The position numbers were made by a program, and so were the translations under genes. Shown one piece after another: positions 1 to 6,528 of a DNA stretch of 6,537 nt (its first letter is position 1; each line of letters opens with the position of its first letter). Source of the DNA: Lentihominibacter faecis (GTDB taxonomy: Bacteria > Bacillota > Clostridia > Peptostreptococcales > Anaerovoracaceae). Below the pieces are notes generated by a model. The model was not told the origin of the DNA and did no database searches. It worked only from the letters and a program-made list of their open reading frames with translations. The stretch is taken from NCBI RefSeq assembly GCF_014306095.1, contig NZ_JACRWC010000003.1, positions 1 to 6,537 on the forward strand, in the 5' to 3' direction.

Positions 1-10
1 TAAGAGACAG
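1..10. other. Remnant of Tn5/Nextera mosaic-end adapter
   Basis: The first ten bases, TAAGAGACAG, equal the last ten bases of the 19-bp Tn5 mosaic end used in Nextera libraries. The opposite end of the window carries the matching reverse-complement piece. This is best read as untrimmed adapter from read-through of short inserts at a contig edge, not as genomic sequence or a natural transposon end. The open frame of the kinase runs through it by chance, so the three codons it adds should not be counted as protein. Confidence 0.9.
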
Positions 11-1183
11 ATACTAAATTGCTTTACCACGTATGTGTTTTATGAAGATTATAAATATAAAATGAATCTTATGACAGAGATTGCTGCAAAGGAAGAATTT
101 TCCGGGCTGGATGCTGTTTCGGAATTGCTTAAGGATAAGGATATTGAAACTAACGAACAGGGAAGGCGATTATTGGAGCAATATGGATACTGGGGGAATA
201 AAGGGAATGCATTTTATTCGCAATTCCGGCATCAGGTTATGGTGACCGGTGCTGTAAGCACTGTGATATGCGTGCTTCTTTTAACTTTTTTACTTTATTG
301 GAAGAAAAAAGAAGATGCGTGTCATCAGAAAATATTAGACCAGTTGGAAGAAATTCTGATCAGATTCCGTGAAAATAAATTTGATGATTTGCTAAAAACG
401 GAAAATCAAGCAGAACTGGAAAAATTGAATGACCAGCTTGAAGCAATCGGACATCATATTCAGTTGCTAAAGGAAGAAGCAAGGACAGAAAAAGAGAGCA
501 CGAAAGAAATGGTTTCTGACATCTCACACCAGTTAAAGACACCGGTTGCAGCTTTGGATATATGTTTTAGTGTGCTGATGCAGAATGACTTAAGTGCCAC
601 AGAACAGGAGGAGTTTCGTATCCGTTGTCGGAGTGCTCTGGATGGACTGGAGACATTATTGCAGTCGCTTCTTGAAATATCCAAGATGGAAACTGGACTG
701 ATTCAGATGAATAAGAAAAAACTTCCACTTATAGATACTGTCATATCTGCTGTGAATCGTACATATCCAAAAGCGGATGAGAAAGAAATTGAATTCGTTT
801 TTGACTATGAAAAAGAGCTGGAAACATGCACGATTATGCAGGATAAAAGGTGGCTTGGCGAAGCTGTGATCAACGTTCTGGATAATGCGGTCAAGTACAG
901 TCCGGGTGGTTCAAAAATATTTATCCGGTTACAAAAAAGAAACGATCTTGTGAGAATGGAAATTGAGGATCAGGGAATTGGTATTCCGCAGAATGAGTAT
1001 CACAAAATTTTTCAACGATTTTACAGAGGAAGTTCCAAGGAGGTCATGGAAAAGAGTGGTACAGGAATCGGACTTTTTCTATCGAGAGAAATTATCGAAA
1101 AGCACGCAGGTATGATTACGGTAACCTCCGGCAAAAAGAAAAAAGGAAGCACGTTTGTAATTCAATTACCATATGTTGGTTAA
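11..1183 (+). CDS. Sensor histidine kinase, 5'-truncated by the contig edge
   Basis: This is the C-terminal part of a membrane histidine kinase of a two-component system. It would autophosphorylate on histidine and pass the phosphate to a response regulator. The frame is open from the window edge through ILNCFTTY into the GTG at 35, so that GTG is probably an internal valine and the real start is missing. About 75 residues of extracytoplasmic sensor precede a transmembrane helix (about 236-302). A charged helical linker follows, then the H-box ISHQLKTPV with its phospho-acceptor His codon at 527-529. The ATPase domain has the N-box NVLDNAVKYSP (from 872), G1 DQGIGIP (968-988), the F-box IFQRFYRG, and G2 GTGIGLFLS (1058-1084). 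All catalytic motifs are intact and the stop is TAA. The sensor part is too long for the intramembrane-sensing BceS type. By usual order, its OmpR-type regulator lies just upstream. Its target is probably the transporter downstream, by inference from position. Confidence 0.93.
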   Translation: MLNCFTTYVFYEDYKYKMNLMTEIAAKEEFSGLDAVSELLKDKDIETNEQGRRLLEQYGYWGNKGNAFYSQFRHQVMVTGAVSTVICVLLLTFLLYWKKKEDACHQKILDQLEEILIRFRENKFDDLLKTENQAELEKLNDQLEAIGHHIQLLKEEARTEKESTKEMVSDISHQLKTPVAALDICFSVLMQNDLSATEQEEFRIRCRSALDGLETLLQSLLEISKMETGLIQMNKKKLPLIDTVISAVNRTYPKADEKEIEFVFDYEKELETCTIMQDKRWLGEAVINVLDNAVKYSPGGSKIFIRLQKRNDLVRMEIEDQGIGIPQNEYHKIFQRFYRGSSKEVMEKSGTGIGLFLSREIIEKHAGMITVTSGKKKKGSTFVIQLPYVG

Positions 1184-1192
1184 ATTTTAAGT

Positions 1193-1235
1193 GAGCAGAA
1201 ATCTTACAATTCTGTAAGATTTCTGCTCGTTTTTT
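1193..1235 (+). terminator. Intrinsic terminator after the histidine kinase gene
   Basis: The arms 1193-1208 and 1213-1228 are perfect inverted complements (16 bp, starting GAGCAGAAATC) around a 4-base loop. They are followed by G and six T (1230-1235). The hairpin starts ten bases after the kinase stop codon. It should end the two-component transcript and makes the transporter genes a separate unit. The T run merges directly into the transporter's promoter region. Confidence 0.93.
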
Positions 1236-1251
1236 GAAAGTGAAATGAAAG
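1235..1251 (+). repeat. Three TGAAA direct repeats, candidate regulator operator
   Basis: TGAAAG (1235-1240), TGAAA (1241-1245) and TGAAAG (1246-1251) lie head to tail. The outer copies are 11 bp apart, about one helical turn. They cover the -35 zone of the transporter promoter. OmpR/PhoB-family response regulators commonly bind direct repeats at such spacing next to or over a weak -35 box. This makes it a candidate site for the regulator paired with the upstream kinase. The repeats are seen; the binding is inferred, and A-rich sequence can give such repeats by chance. Confidence 0.45.
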
Positions 1252-1267
1252 ATTGCCCTGATACAAT
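1240..1267 (+). promoter_or_regulatory. Extended -10 promoter of the ABC transporter operon
   Basis: TGATACAAT at 1259-1267 is an extended -10 element (TGn followed by TACAAT). The best -35 match, GTGAAA at 1240-1245, is 16 bp upstream and fits only four of six consensus positions. A TTGAAA at 1234-1239 is a better match but would be 22 bp away. A weak -35 with an extended -10 fits a promoter that needs an activator. The start of transcription would fall near 1273-1275, giving a leader of roughly 22-24 bases before the ATG at 1297. Confidence 0.65.
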
Positions 1268-1284
1268 TTGGATGTAAGATGAAA

Positions 1285-1290
1285 AGGAGG
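1285..1290 (+). promoter_or_regulatory. Ribosome binding site that fixes the ABC ATPase start
   Basis: A full AGGAGG lies six bases before the ATG at 1297. An in-frame ATG at 1279 lies just upstream of and next to this site, would itself lack a ribosome site, and would add MKRRQH. The start at 1297 is therefore preferred. Confidence 0.9.
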
Positions 1291-1296
1291 CAACAC

Positions 1297-1971
1297 ATGA
1301 GTGTGATATTAGAAACCAAGCAGCTTTGTAAGTTTTATGGCGCAGGTGAGAATCAGGTCAAAGCGGTCAATCAGGTGGACATTCAGATTGAGCAGGGAGA
1401 ATTTGTCGCAATTGTTGGAAAGTCAGGTTCCGGTAAAAGTACATTACTTCATATGCTTGGAGGGCTAGACACCCCGACAAAAGGCAGTGTTACTTTAGCA
1501 GGGAAAGATTTATACAGGATGAAGGAAGATGCCCTTGCTGTTTTCCGCAGAAGAAAAATCGGATTTGTTTTTCAGGCATTTAATCTGGTTTCATCTGTTA
1601 ATATCTGGGAAAATATTGTACTGCCACTGGGGCTGGATGGAAGAAAAGTGGATGAAGCGTATGTAAATGATATTATTGCAACTCTGGGGATTGAAAACCG
1701 GATTTATAATCTGCCAAATCAGTTATCCGGAGGACAGCAGCAGAGAGTAGCAATTGCAAGAGCACTGGTGAATCGTCCGGAAATTATATTTGCAGATGAG
1801 CCGACAGGAAATCTTGATTCTAAGACCAGTGATGAGGTAATCGCTCTGCTTAAGATGACAGCAAAAAAATATGGACAGACAATTGTAATGATTACCCATG
1901 ATGACGAAATTGCACAGGTCGCTGACCGTATTCTGGTGATTGAGGACGGACAGGTGGTGGATTTCAGATGA
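1297..1971 (+). CDS. ABC transporter ATP-binding protein, MacB/LolD/BceA-like
   Basis: This 224-residue protein is the cytoplasmic ATPase that would drive the FtsX-type permease encoded next to it. It carries every nucleotide-binding motif: Walker A GKSGSGKST (41-49), Q-loop FVFQAFN (90-96), signature LSGGQQQR (143-150), Walker B IIFADE (163-168), the D-loop GNLD (171-174) and the switch His201 in ITHDD. The GKSGSGKSTLLH and ADEPTGNLDS sequences and the short length are typical of the family that serves MacB, LolCE, FtsX and bacitracin-type exporters. These systems often use ATP for mechanical work in the membrane, such as peptide removal or lipoprotein release, rather than plain substrate transport. 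The stop overlaps the permease start by four bases (ATGA), so the two are translationally coupled. The substrate cannot be read from this subunit. Confidence 0.96.
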   Translation: MSVILETKQLCKFYGAGENQVKAVNQVDIQIEQGEFVAIVGKSGSGKSTLLHMLGGLDTPTKGSVTLAGKDLYRMKEDALAVFRRRKIGFVFQAFNLVSSVNIWENIVLPLGLDGRKVDEAYVNDIIATLGIENRIYNLPNQLSGGQQQRVAIARALVNRPEIIFADEPTGNLDSKTSDEVIALLKMTAKKYGQTIVMITHDDEIAQVADRILVIEDGQVVDFR

Positions 1972-4397
1972 AGACAATAAGCAGGATTGCATATAGCAAT
2001 GACAAAAGGAACAGGACAAGAAGTATACTGATCATGATGGCAATCTGTCTGACCACGATGCTGCTTGTTATCATCAGTACTGTGGGAAATGGGGTAATTC
2101 ATTTACAGAAAAGTCAGGCGGCAAGCTCATACGGAAGCAACTACGGCCTGTTTATCGCCGCAGACGGTACGCAATTAAAAGAAGTGGAACGCAGAGCTGA
2201 GATATCTGATATCGGCATCATGTGTACGGAGGGCATCCTGAAAGGAAATGAAAATGGCGGCTTTGTCTGCATGGATGAGACTGCAAGAAAAATGCTTCCT
2301 TATAATAAAGAATATGAGTTGAAGGAAGGAAAGTATCCGGAAAAAATGCAGGAAATTGCCGCAGGAAAAGCATTTTTTCGTGCAATGGGGTATGGTGATG
2401 TAAAGATCGGAGACACGGTTACACTGGATTACCGCGCAGGGATGCAATCAGAATATAAGCCGGAAGAATTTGTTGTCAGCGGAATCCTATATGATCGGGA
2501 TGAGTATACCATCGAGGCATCTTATGTTGCTTTCGGGTCACAGGAGTTTTATGATGAGCACGTCGCAGAGAATGACAGACAGTATAATATTTATTTTACT
2601 TTAAATGATTCTGCAAATGTATCTATGAATAATGTTGCGCCTGTTATAAAAGAAATCGCGGATTCCTGCGGCATTGACCAGAAAAACGTGATCATCAATG
2701 ACCTCTACCTGCAGTGGGTATTGCAGCCGAGCTATGAAATGATTGTGGTTTGTGGAACCCTGATCCTCGGAATCGTGCTGTTTTCCGTTGTGGTCATTTA
2801 TAATATCTTCCAGGTCGGGATCGCCCAGAAGGTTCAGGAGTACGGAAAAATCAAGGCGCTGGGTGCAACCAGAAAGCAGATGAAGCAGTTGATCTTTCGT
2901 GAGGGCATTCTTCTGGCGGTTCCTTCGATACCGCTGGGGCTGCTGTTTGGTTTCCTGATTGCAAAAGTCAGCTTCAACTGGCTGGTGGAGCAGGGAAATC
3001 TGGTATCGTCCGGAATCAAGAACCATCAGGTGCCTCTGTTTTCACTAACAATTATGCTCATCTGCATTTTTGTATCGTTTCTTACGGTCGTTTTGGCTCT
3101 GCGCAAACCTATGAAAATTGTTTCCCGGATTTCACCCATCGAAGCGACACGGTATCTTGACGGCTCCAAAACGCAAAAACAGGGCAGACGAAAAGGCAGA
3201 AAAGATGTCACCGTTTTCTCCATGGCAATGGCAAATGTGACAGGCAATCCGAAAAGAACCATTGCTACGATTCTTACCATGGGGCTTTCCTGTGTATTGT
3301 TTGTAATTATCTCTAATTATGTTGGGAATATTGACACGGAGCACGAGGCGCGGATTGCAATCAACCATGGACAATTTGAGTTGCAGCTGGATTATTCCCA
3401 GAATTATGATGAAGCCTATTCGGAGAATAATCTGGACACAATCCTACAGAACAACCCACTGAATGATTCAATGATTGAAGAAATCAAAAGCATTCCAGGA
3501 GTGACAGATGTCATGACGAGAGAGATTGTCTCTGTAAATCTGAACGGAACAAGATATCCGGCTGATATTGTGAGTAAAAATGATTTTGATTTTATGCGCC
3601 AAGACGGGGATATTGGCTCTATGGACTATGATCAGGCGGTAAAGAATGGTGAAATTTTCTTTGGCTGGTCGGCGTGGATGGAACAAGATGGATATGCTCC
3701 GGGTGAATCCATTGCATTTGATTTTGAGAATGGAAGTGAAACCTATACCTATCAGGGAAAGATTGCAGGATCCTTTGTAAGCGCGGACACTTATCTTGTC
3801 ATTCCGGAAGGTGTATACCGTTCCATGAATCCGAGAGGAACAGCCTATGGCTATCTGTGGGTGGACTGTGATAAAAAAGATGTTGCATCTGTGGAACAGA
3901 GTCTGAATACTTTGATTTCTAATACTTCGCATATAAAAATGGATACCTATCATGCACAGTTACAATCTGCAGAATACGCAAGCCGTATGATGAAGCTTGG
4001 CTGCTATCTGTTCATGGCAATTGTCGGTCTCATTGGGTTTATGAATCTGGCAAACACCATGATCATCAATATCATCACGAAGAAGCAGGAATACGGTGTG
4101 CTGCAAGCGGTAGGCATGACCAATAAGCAGTTGAATCTGTGCTTACAAATACAGGGCTTGATTTTTACGGTTGGCACCATCTGCGTCGCACTTGCTGCCG
4201 GTCTGCCCCTTGGCTATGCACTGTTTTCCTATGCGAAGCATAATGGGATTTTTGGAATGAACGTTTATCACGTTCCTCTTATCCCGATTCTTGTTATGAT
4301 TCTTCTGGTTGGTATTCTACAAATTGTGCTTTCCTGTGTTTTAAGCAGTAATCTGAAAAAGGAAACGCTGGTAGAAAGAATAAGGTATCAGGGATAG
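1968..4397 (+). CDS. FtsX-family ABC transporter permease, two extracellular domains
   Basis: This 809-residue membrane protein is the partner of the ATPase before it. By eye it has eight transmembrane helices in two similar halves. Helix 1 is at about 20-42, then a large extracellular domain (about 43-255), then helices near 257-280, 313-336 and 356-377. The second half repeats this: helix about 431-450, extracellular domain about 451-673, then helices near 677-699, 725-750 and 767-790. Each half has the FtsX landmark on the cytoplasmic side: QEYGKIKALGATRKQ in the first, KQEYGVLQAVGMTNKQ in the second. It ends in ERIRYQG, a common tail in the family. The two-domain, eight-helix layout differs from BceB, which has ten helices and one large extracellular domain, so it should not be called a bacitracin exporter. 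Peptide resistance or envelope-stress relief is plausible from the nearby kinase but unproven. No clear ribosome site precedes the ATG; translation probably depends on coupling with the ATPase gene. Confidence 0.93.
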   Translation: MKTISRIAYSNDKRNRTRSILIMMAICLTTMLLVIISTVGNGVIHLQKSQAASSYGSNYGLFIAADGTQLKEVERRAEISDIGIMCTEGILKGNENGGFVCMDETARKMLPYNKEYELKEGKYPEKMQEIAAGKAFFRAMGYGDVKIGDTVTLDYRAGMQSEYKPEEFVVSGILYDRDEYTIEASYVAFGSQEFYDEHVAENDRQYNIYFTLNDSANVSMNNVAPVIKEIADSCGIDQKNVIINDLYLQWVLQPSYEMIVVCGTLILGIVLFSVVVIYNIFQVGIAQKVQEYGKIKALGATRKQMKQLIFREGILLAVPSIPLGLLFGFLIAKVSFNWLVEQGNLVSSGIKNHQVPLFSLTIMLICIFVSFLTVVLALRKPMKIVSRISPIEATRYLDGSKTQKQGRRKGRKDVTVFSMAMANVTGNPKRTIATILTMGLSCVLFVIISNYVGNIDTEHEARIAINHGQFELQLDYSQNYDEAYSENNLDTILQNNPLNDSMIEEIKSIPGVTDVMTREIVSVNLNGTRYPADIVSKNDFDFMRQDGDIGSMDYDQAVKNGEIFFGWSAWMEQDGYAPGESIAFDFENGSETYTYQGKIAGSFVSADTYLVIPEGVYRSMNPRGTAYGYLWVDCDKKDVASVEQSLNTLISNTSHIKMDTYHAQLQSAEYASRMMKLGCYLFMAIVGLIGFMNLANTMIINIITKKQEYGVLQAVGMTNKQLNLCLQIQGLIFTVGTICVALAAGLPLGYALFSYAKHNGIFGMNVYHVPLIPILVMILLVGILQIVLSCVLSSNLKKETLVERIRYQG

Positions 4398-4499
4398 CAA
4401 GTAATATGTAATGAACTAGGTCTTAACGAAGAGGAGAAATAGATAACTTCCATTTTGTGTGTATGATAAATCTAAACAGTATTTTAGCAACATTTCCTG

Positions 4500-4524
4500 A
4501 GTGGGGGCAGAAAGTGCCCCCACT
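4500..4524 (+). terminator. GC-rich hairpin after the transporter operon, possible terminator
   Basis: AGTGGGGGCA (4500-4509) pairs perfectly with TGCCCCCACT (4515-4524) around the loop GAAAG. It lies about 100 bases after the permease stop and is followed by TTCACTATTT, a poor T run, so it is a weak fit to an intrinsic terminator. A second, exclusive pairing is possible: GAAAGTG (4510-4516) with CACTTTC (4521-4527). The rest of the 4398-4630 gap holds a GAGGAG at 4431-4436 with no usable start after it. I see no gene there and no convincing promoter. Confidence 0.5.
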
Positions 4525-4617
4525 TTCACTATTTGGGGACGAAAAGCTCGTTGTGAAATGATGAGAAAGTTATTTTGTGTTAAGAAAAGAACTCTTTTGC
4601 TGATTGCCGGGATCGGA

Positions 4618-4623
4618 AAGGAG
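4618..4623 (+). promoter_or_regulatory. Ribosome binding site before the ATP-binding protein
   Basis: AAGGAG lies seven bases before the ATG at 4631. This supports that start over the upstream in-frame TTG at 4604, and over the downstream ATG at 4778, which has only a poor TAGGG two bases before it. Confidence 0.75.
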
Positions 4624-4630
4624 CAGGCAT

Positions 4631-5206
4631 ATGAGCAAGGATGATCATAATGGGACTTCAACTTTTATTTTAATAAAACAAGAGAATCTCTGTGCACGCA
4701 GCGAAGCTTCATGCATGGGGATTTTTTCCGTAAAAAACAACATTGCGGCAAGCATAAAAAAGTATTACAATAGGGCTATGAGACTGGATTTTTTGATTGA
4801 TGGAAATAATTTTGATATGGCAGGCGAGGCTTCCAGCAGTGTGAAGCGGACGCTTACGAAACTGGGAGTAGCACCGCCTCTTGTGAAGCGGGCGGCGATT
4901 TCCATGTATGAAGCGGAGATCAATGCATTTATTCACGGCGGAGGCGGCAGCGCTCATGTAGAGATAAGCGATGAAAAGATCGAAATGGTTGTGGAGGATT
5001 CCGGTGATGGGATCCCCGACCTGGATCTTGCCATGCAGGAAGGCTGGTCCACGGCCAGCGAACAGGTGCGTCGAATGGGATTCGGTGCAGGCATGGGACT
5101 GCCTAACATCAAGAAAAACAGCGATGTTCTTTCTATCGAAACGGAGAAAGGACAGGGGACGAAAGTCACCATGATCATTTACATAAGAGAGGATAAAAAC
5201 ACATGA
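4631..5206 (+). CDS. RsbW/RsbT-like ATP-binding protein (GHKL fold), DRTGG-linked
   Basis: This is a small single-domain ATPase of the anti-sigma-factor/serine kinase type; the partner it would phosphorylate or bind is unknown. Seen with the start at 4631 (191 residues): a conserved entry segment DMAGEASSSVKRTLTKLGV, the N-box YEAEINAFIHGGG with Asn98, G1 DSGDGIPDLDLAMQEG from Asp123, and G2 GFGAGMGLPN (150-159). It lacks an H-box, so it is not a normal sensor kinase. As I recall the family, members are about 140 residues and begin close to the Met at 4778 (RLDFLIDG), which would give 142 residues. The 49 extra N-terminal residues here are unlike the rest and may be untranslated or poorly conserved. 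The gene overlaps the DRTGG gene by ATGA, so the two products probably act together. In other Clostridia this pair usually lies beside [FeFe]-hydrogenase-like or PAS/iron-sulfur proteins, suggesting a redox or energy-state signalling role (inference). Confidence 0.85.
   Translation: MSKDDHNGTSTFILIKQENLCARSEASCMGIFSVKNNIAASIKKYYNRAMRLDFLIDGNNFDMAGEASSSVKRTLTKLGVAPPLVKRAAISMYEAEINAFIHGGGGSAHVEISDEKIEMVVEDSGDGIPDLDLAMQEGWSTASEQVRRMGFGAGMGLPNIKKNSDVLSIETEKGQGTKVTMIIYIREDKNT
4743..4771 (+). promoter_or_regulatory. Possible promoter inside the N-terminal extension
   Basis: TTGCGG (4743-4748) and TACAAT (4766-4771) are separated by 17 bp, a fair match to a vegetative promoter. Transcription would start at about 4778, exactly on the ATG of the family-length protein. 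It would then be leaderless, or the true start may differ. The match may be chance in an A-rich stretch. Confidence 0.3.
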
Positions 5207-5535
5207 GAATCAGTGAAATAGCAGAAGCGTTAGAACTGGATACTGTTACAGCCATTGCAGAGGACAGAGAGGTGACGGGAGTATATGCCTGTGACTTTTT
5301 GAGCCGTGTCATGAGCTGCTGTGGAGCAGGGAACATCTGGATCACCGTACAGACTCATCTTAATGTGCTTGCGGTGGCAGAACTCAACGATGCAGCCTGT
5401 ATCATCGTACCGGAAGGGATCAGTCCGGGGTCGGCAACAGTGGAAAGAGCTTTGGAAAAGGGAATCGCGATCCTTTCCAGTAAACTGCCAACGTATGAAC
5501 TTTGCTGGAGACTCCATACGATCCTGGAGGCATAA
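5203..5535 (+). CDS. DRTGG-domain-type small regulatory protein
   Basis: This 110-residue soluble protein resembles the stand-alone DRTGG proteins of Clostridia. The features that led to this are the opening MRISEIAEALEL, the segment GVYACDFLSRVMS, GNIWITVQTHLNVLAVAEL near the middle, then ACIIVPEGISP and a closing KGIAILSSKLPTYEL. The DRTGG fold is also found in phosphotransacetylase N-terminal regions and near CBS domains, where it is thought to bind a ligand; none is known for this form, and the literal DRTGG residues are not present. Its ATG lies within the stop of the ATP-binding protein (ATGA). A purine-rich AGAGAGGA (5186-5193) about nine bases upstream can serve as ribosome site. The tight pairing suggests it is the partner or ligand sensor of that ATPase. 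The usual next gene, a hydrogenase-like iron-sulfur protein, is absent here. Confidence 0.8.
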   Translation: MRISEIAEALELDTVTAIAEDREVTGVYACDFLSRVMSCCGAGNIWITVQTHLNVLAVAELNDAACIIVPEGISPGSATVERALEKGIAILSSKLPTYELCWRLHTILEA

Positions 5536-5573
5536 GGAACTTCCTTCGTCAGATCAACACATGAAGTTCAATG

Positions 5574-5600
5574 ACAGTTCACCTGGAAGAGGTAAACTGT
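5574..5600 (+). terminator. Imperfect hairpin after the DRTGG gene, weak terminator candidate
   Basis: The arms 5574-5584 (ACAGTTCACCT) and 5590-5600 (AGGTAAACTGT) pair at ten of eleven positions around the loop GGAAG. The nearest T run (5612-5616) comes eleven bases later, which is too far for a classic intrinsic terminator. It could lower read-through into the acyltransferase gene or be chance. The 5536-5646 gap shows no clear promoter. Confidence 0.3.
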
Positions 5601-5646
5601 GGCTGTTATGATTTTTAAGAAACTGATAGTAAGAAGGATTTAAGAA

Positions 5647-6528
5647 ATGCAACAAATAGCGAGTGGAAAAGAACGAAATTATCTGTTTGACAATATGAAG
5701 GTGCTGCTGACGTTTTTCATGGTTTCAGCACATTATATCCGGATCAGCGGAAGCTTTGATGTAAGCAGCTTTGGCGGCTTCTTCTACATCATAGCTTTCT
5801 CTTTTATCATGCAGGGATTCCTGTTTGTTTCCGGATATTTTTCCAAGAATGTGGATAAATGCCGTCTAGGTGCTGCAAAGAATTTTCTGCTGCCGTACAT
5901 TTTGCTGATGCCGGTGATGTTTATCGTGCGGCTTGGGGTATTTGGGGATGCCGCATTTGATCTGCTGTCACCGAGCCATGCCTTATGGTTTCTGCTGGTG
6001 CTGTTTGTGTATCGTTTTATGATCAAGGATCTGGAAAAGGTTCCAGGCGTACTGATTTTGAGTGCAGGACTTCTGCTGGCTTCCGGATGTTTCAGCTCTC
6101 TGGGAAGAGAACTGGCTCTGGGACGGATCTGTTCATTTTTGTTTTTCTTTATACTGGGCTATAAGATGAAGTGGGAGCATATCGAGAAGATCCGGAGCAT
6201 CTCGAAAAAATGGATCTTGCTGCTTTTATCCGTTCTTCTGGTGTTCTCGTTCTTGACTGCATACAGCAATGTGATCCCAGTGGAAATGTGGCACTTGAAA
6301 GACGGATATTCCATCTATCATTTGAGTAATATCATGGGCATTCTGATCAGAATGATGCTGTCGGTCGTTTCATTGGGATGGCTGACAGTTCTCCTTAATC
6401 TGCTGCCGAACCACAAGATTTTCTGTACGGGGATAGGGCAGCGAACCATGACGGTGTATATTTGTCATATACCGATTCGATATCTCATCGAGCATATCGA
6501 TCTGCCGGGAGACGGGAATGTACTTACT
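5647..6528 (+). CDS. Membrane acyltransferase, acyltransferase-3 family, 3'-truncated
   Basis: This is an integral-membrane O-acyltransferase of the acyltransferase-3 group, closest in appearance to the fucose 4-O-acetylase-like branch (NolL/COG3594). Such enzymes add acetyl or other acyl groups to cell-surface sugars. Translation from the ATG at 5647 (AAGGA at 5634-5638, eight bases before) gives 294 genomic residues and stays open to the contig edge; three more codons come from adapter. Family features seen are the N-terminal YLFDNMKVLLTFFMVSAHY with the likely catalytic His29, then QGFLFVSGYFSK (56-67), FLLPYILLMP (80-89) and HALWFLLVLF (111-120). A late segment TMTVYICHIPIRYLIEH carries another conserved His. 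There are many hydrophobic helices, roughly eight or nine in the part present. Full-length members have about 330-370 residues, so only the last helices are missing. The substrate is unknown. The 111-base gap and weak hairpin before it leave open whether it shares a transcript with the DRTGG pair. Confidence 0.88.

Noticed and set aside
35..37. GTG start for the histidine kinase
   Set aside because: The reading frame stays open to the window edge with plausible protein (ILNCFTTY), no ribosome site precedes the GTG, and a kinase of this type needs a first transmembrane helix that would lie further upstream.
1279..1281. ATG at 1279 as start of the ABC ATPase
   Set aside because: The AGGAGG at 1285-1290 lies after this ATG and is ideally spaced for the ATG at 1297. 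The extra MKRRQH is not part of the ATPase fold.
1719..2102. Long minus-strand frames opposite the ABC ATPase and permease
   Set aside because: They are shadows of strongly coding plus-strand genes with full motif sets. They are rich in Cys, Ser and His and show no domain.
4416..4661. Minus-strand open frame of 81 codons across the gap
   Set aside because: It has no clear ribosome site, runs across the palindrome and over the start of the next gene, and resembles no family I recognise. It is most likely chance.
5561..5611. 16-residue open frame (MKFNDSSPGRGKLWLL) as a leader peptide
   Set aside because: There is no ribosome site before its ATG, and the nearby hairpin is imperfect and lacks a close T run, so an attenuation system is not supported.
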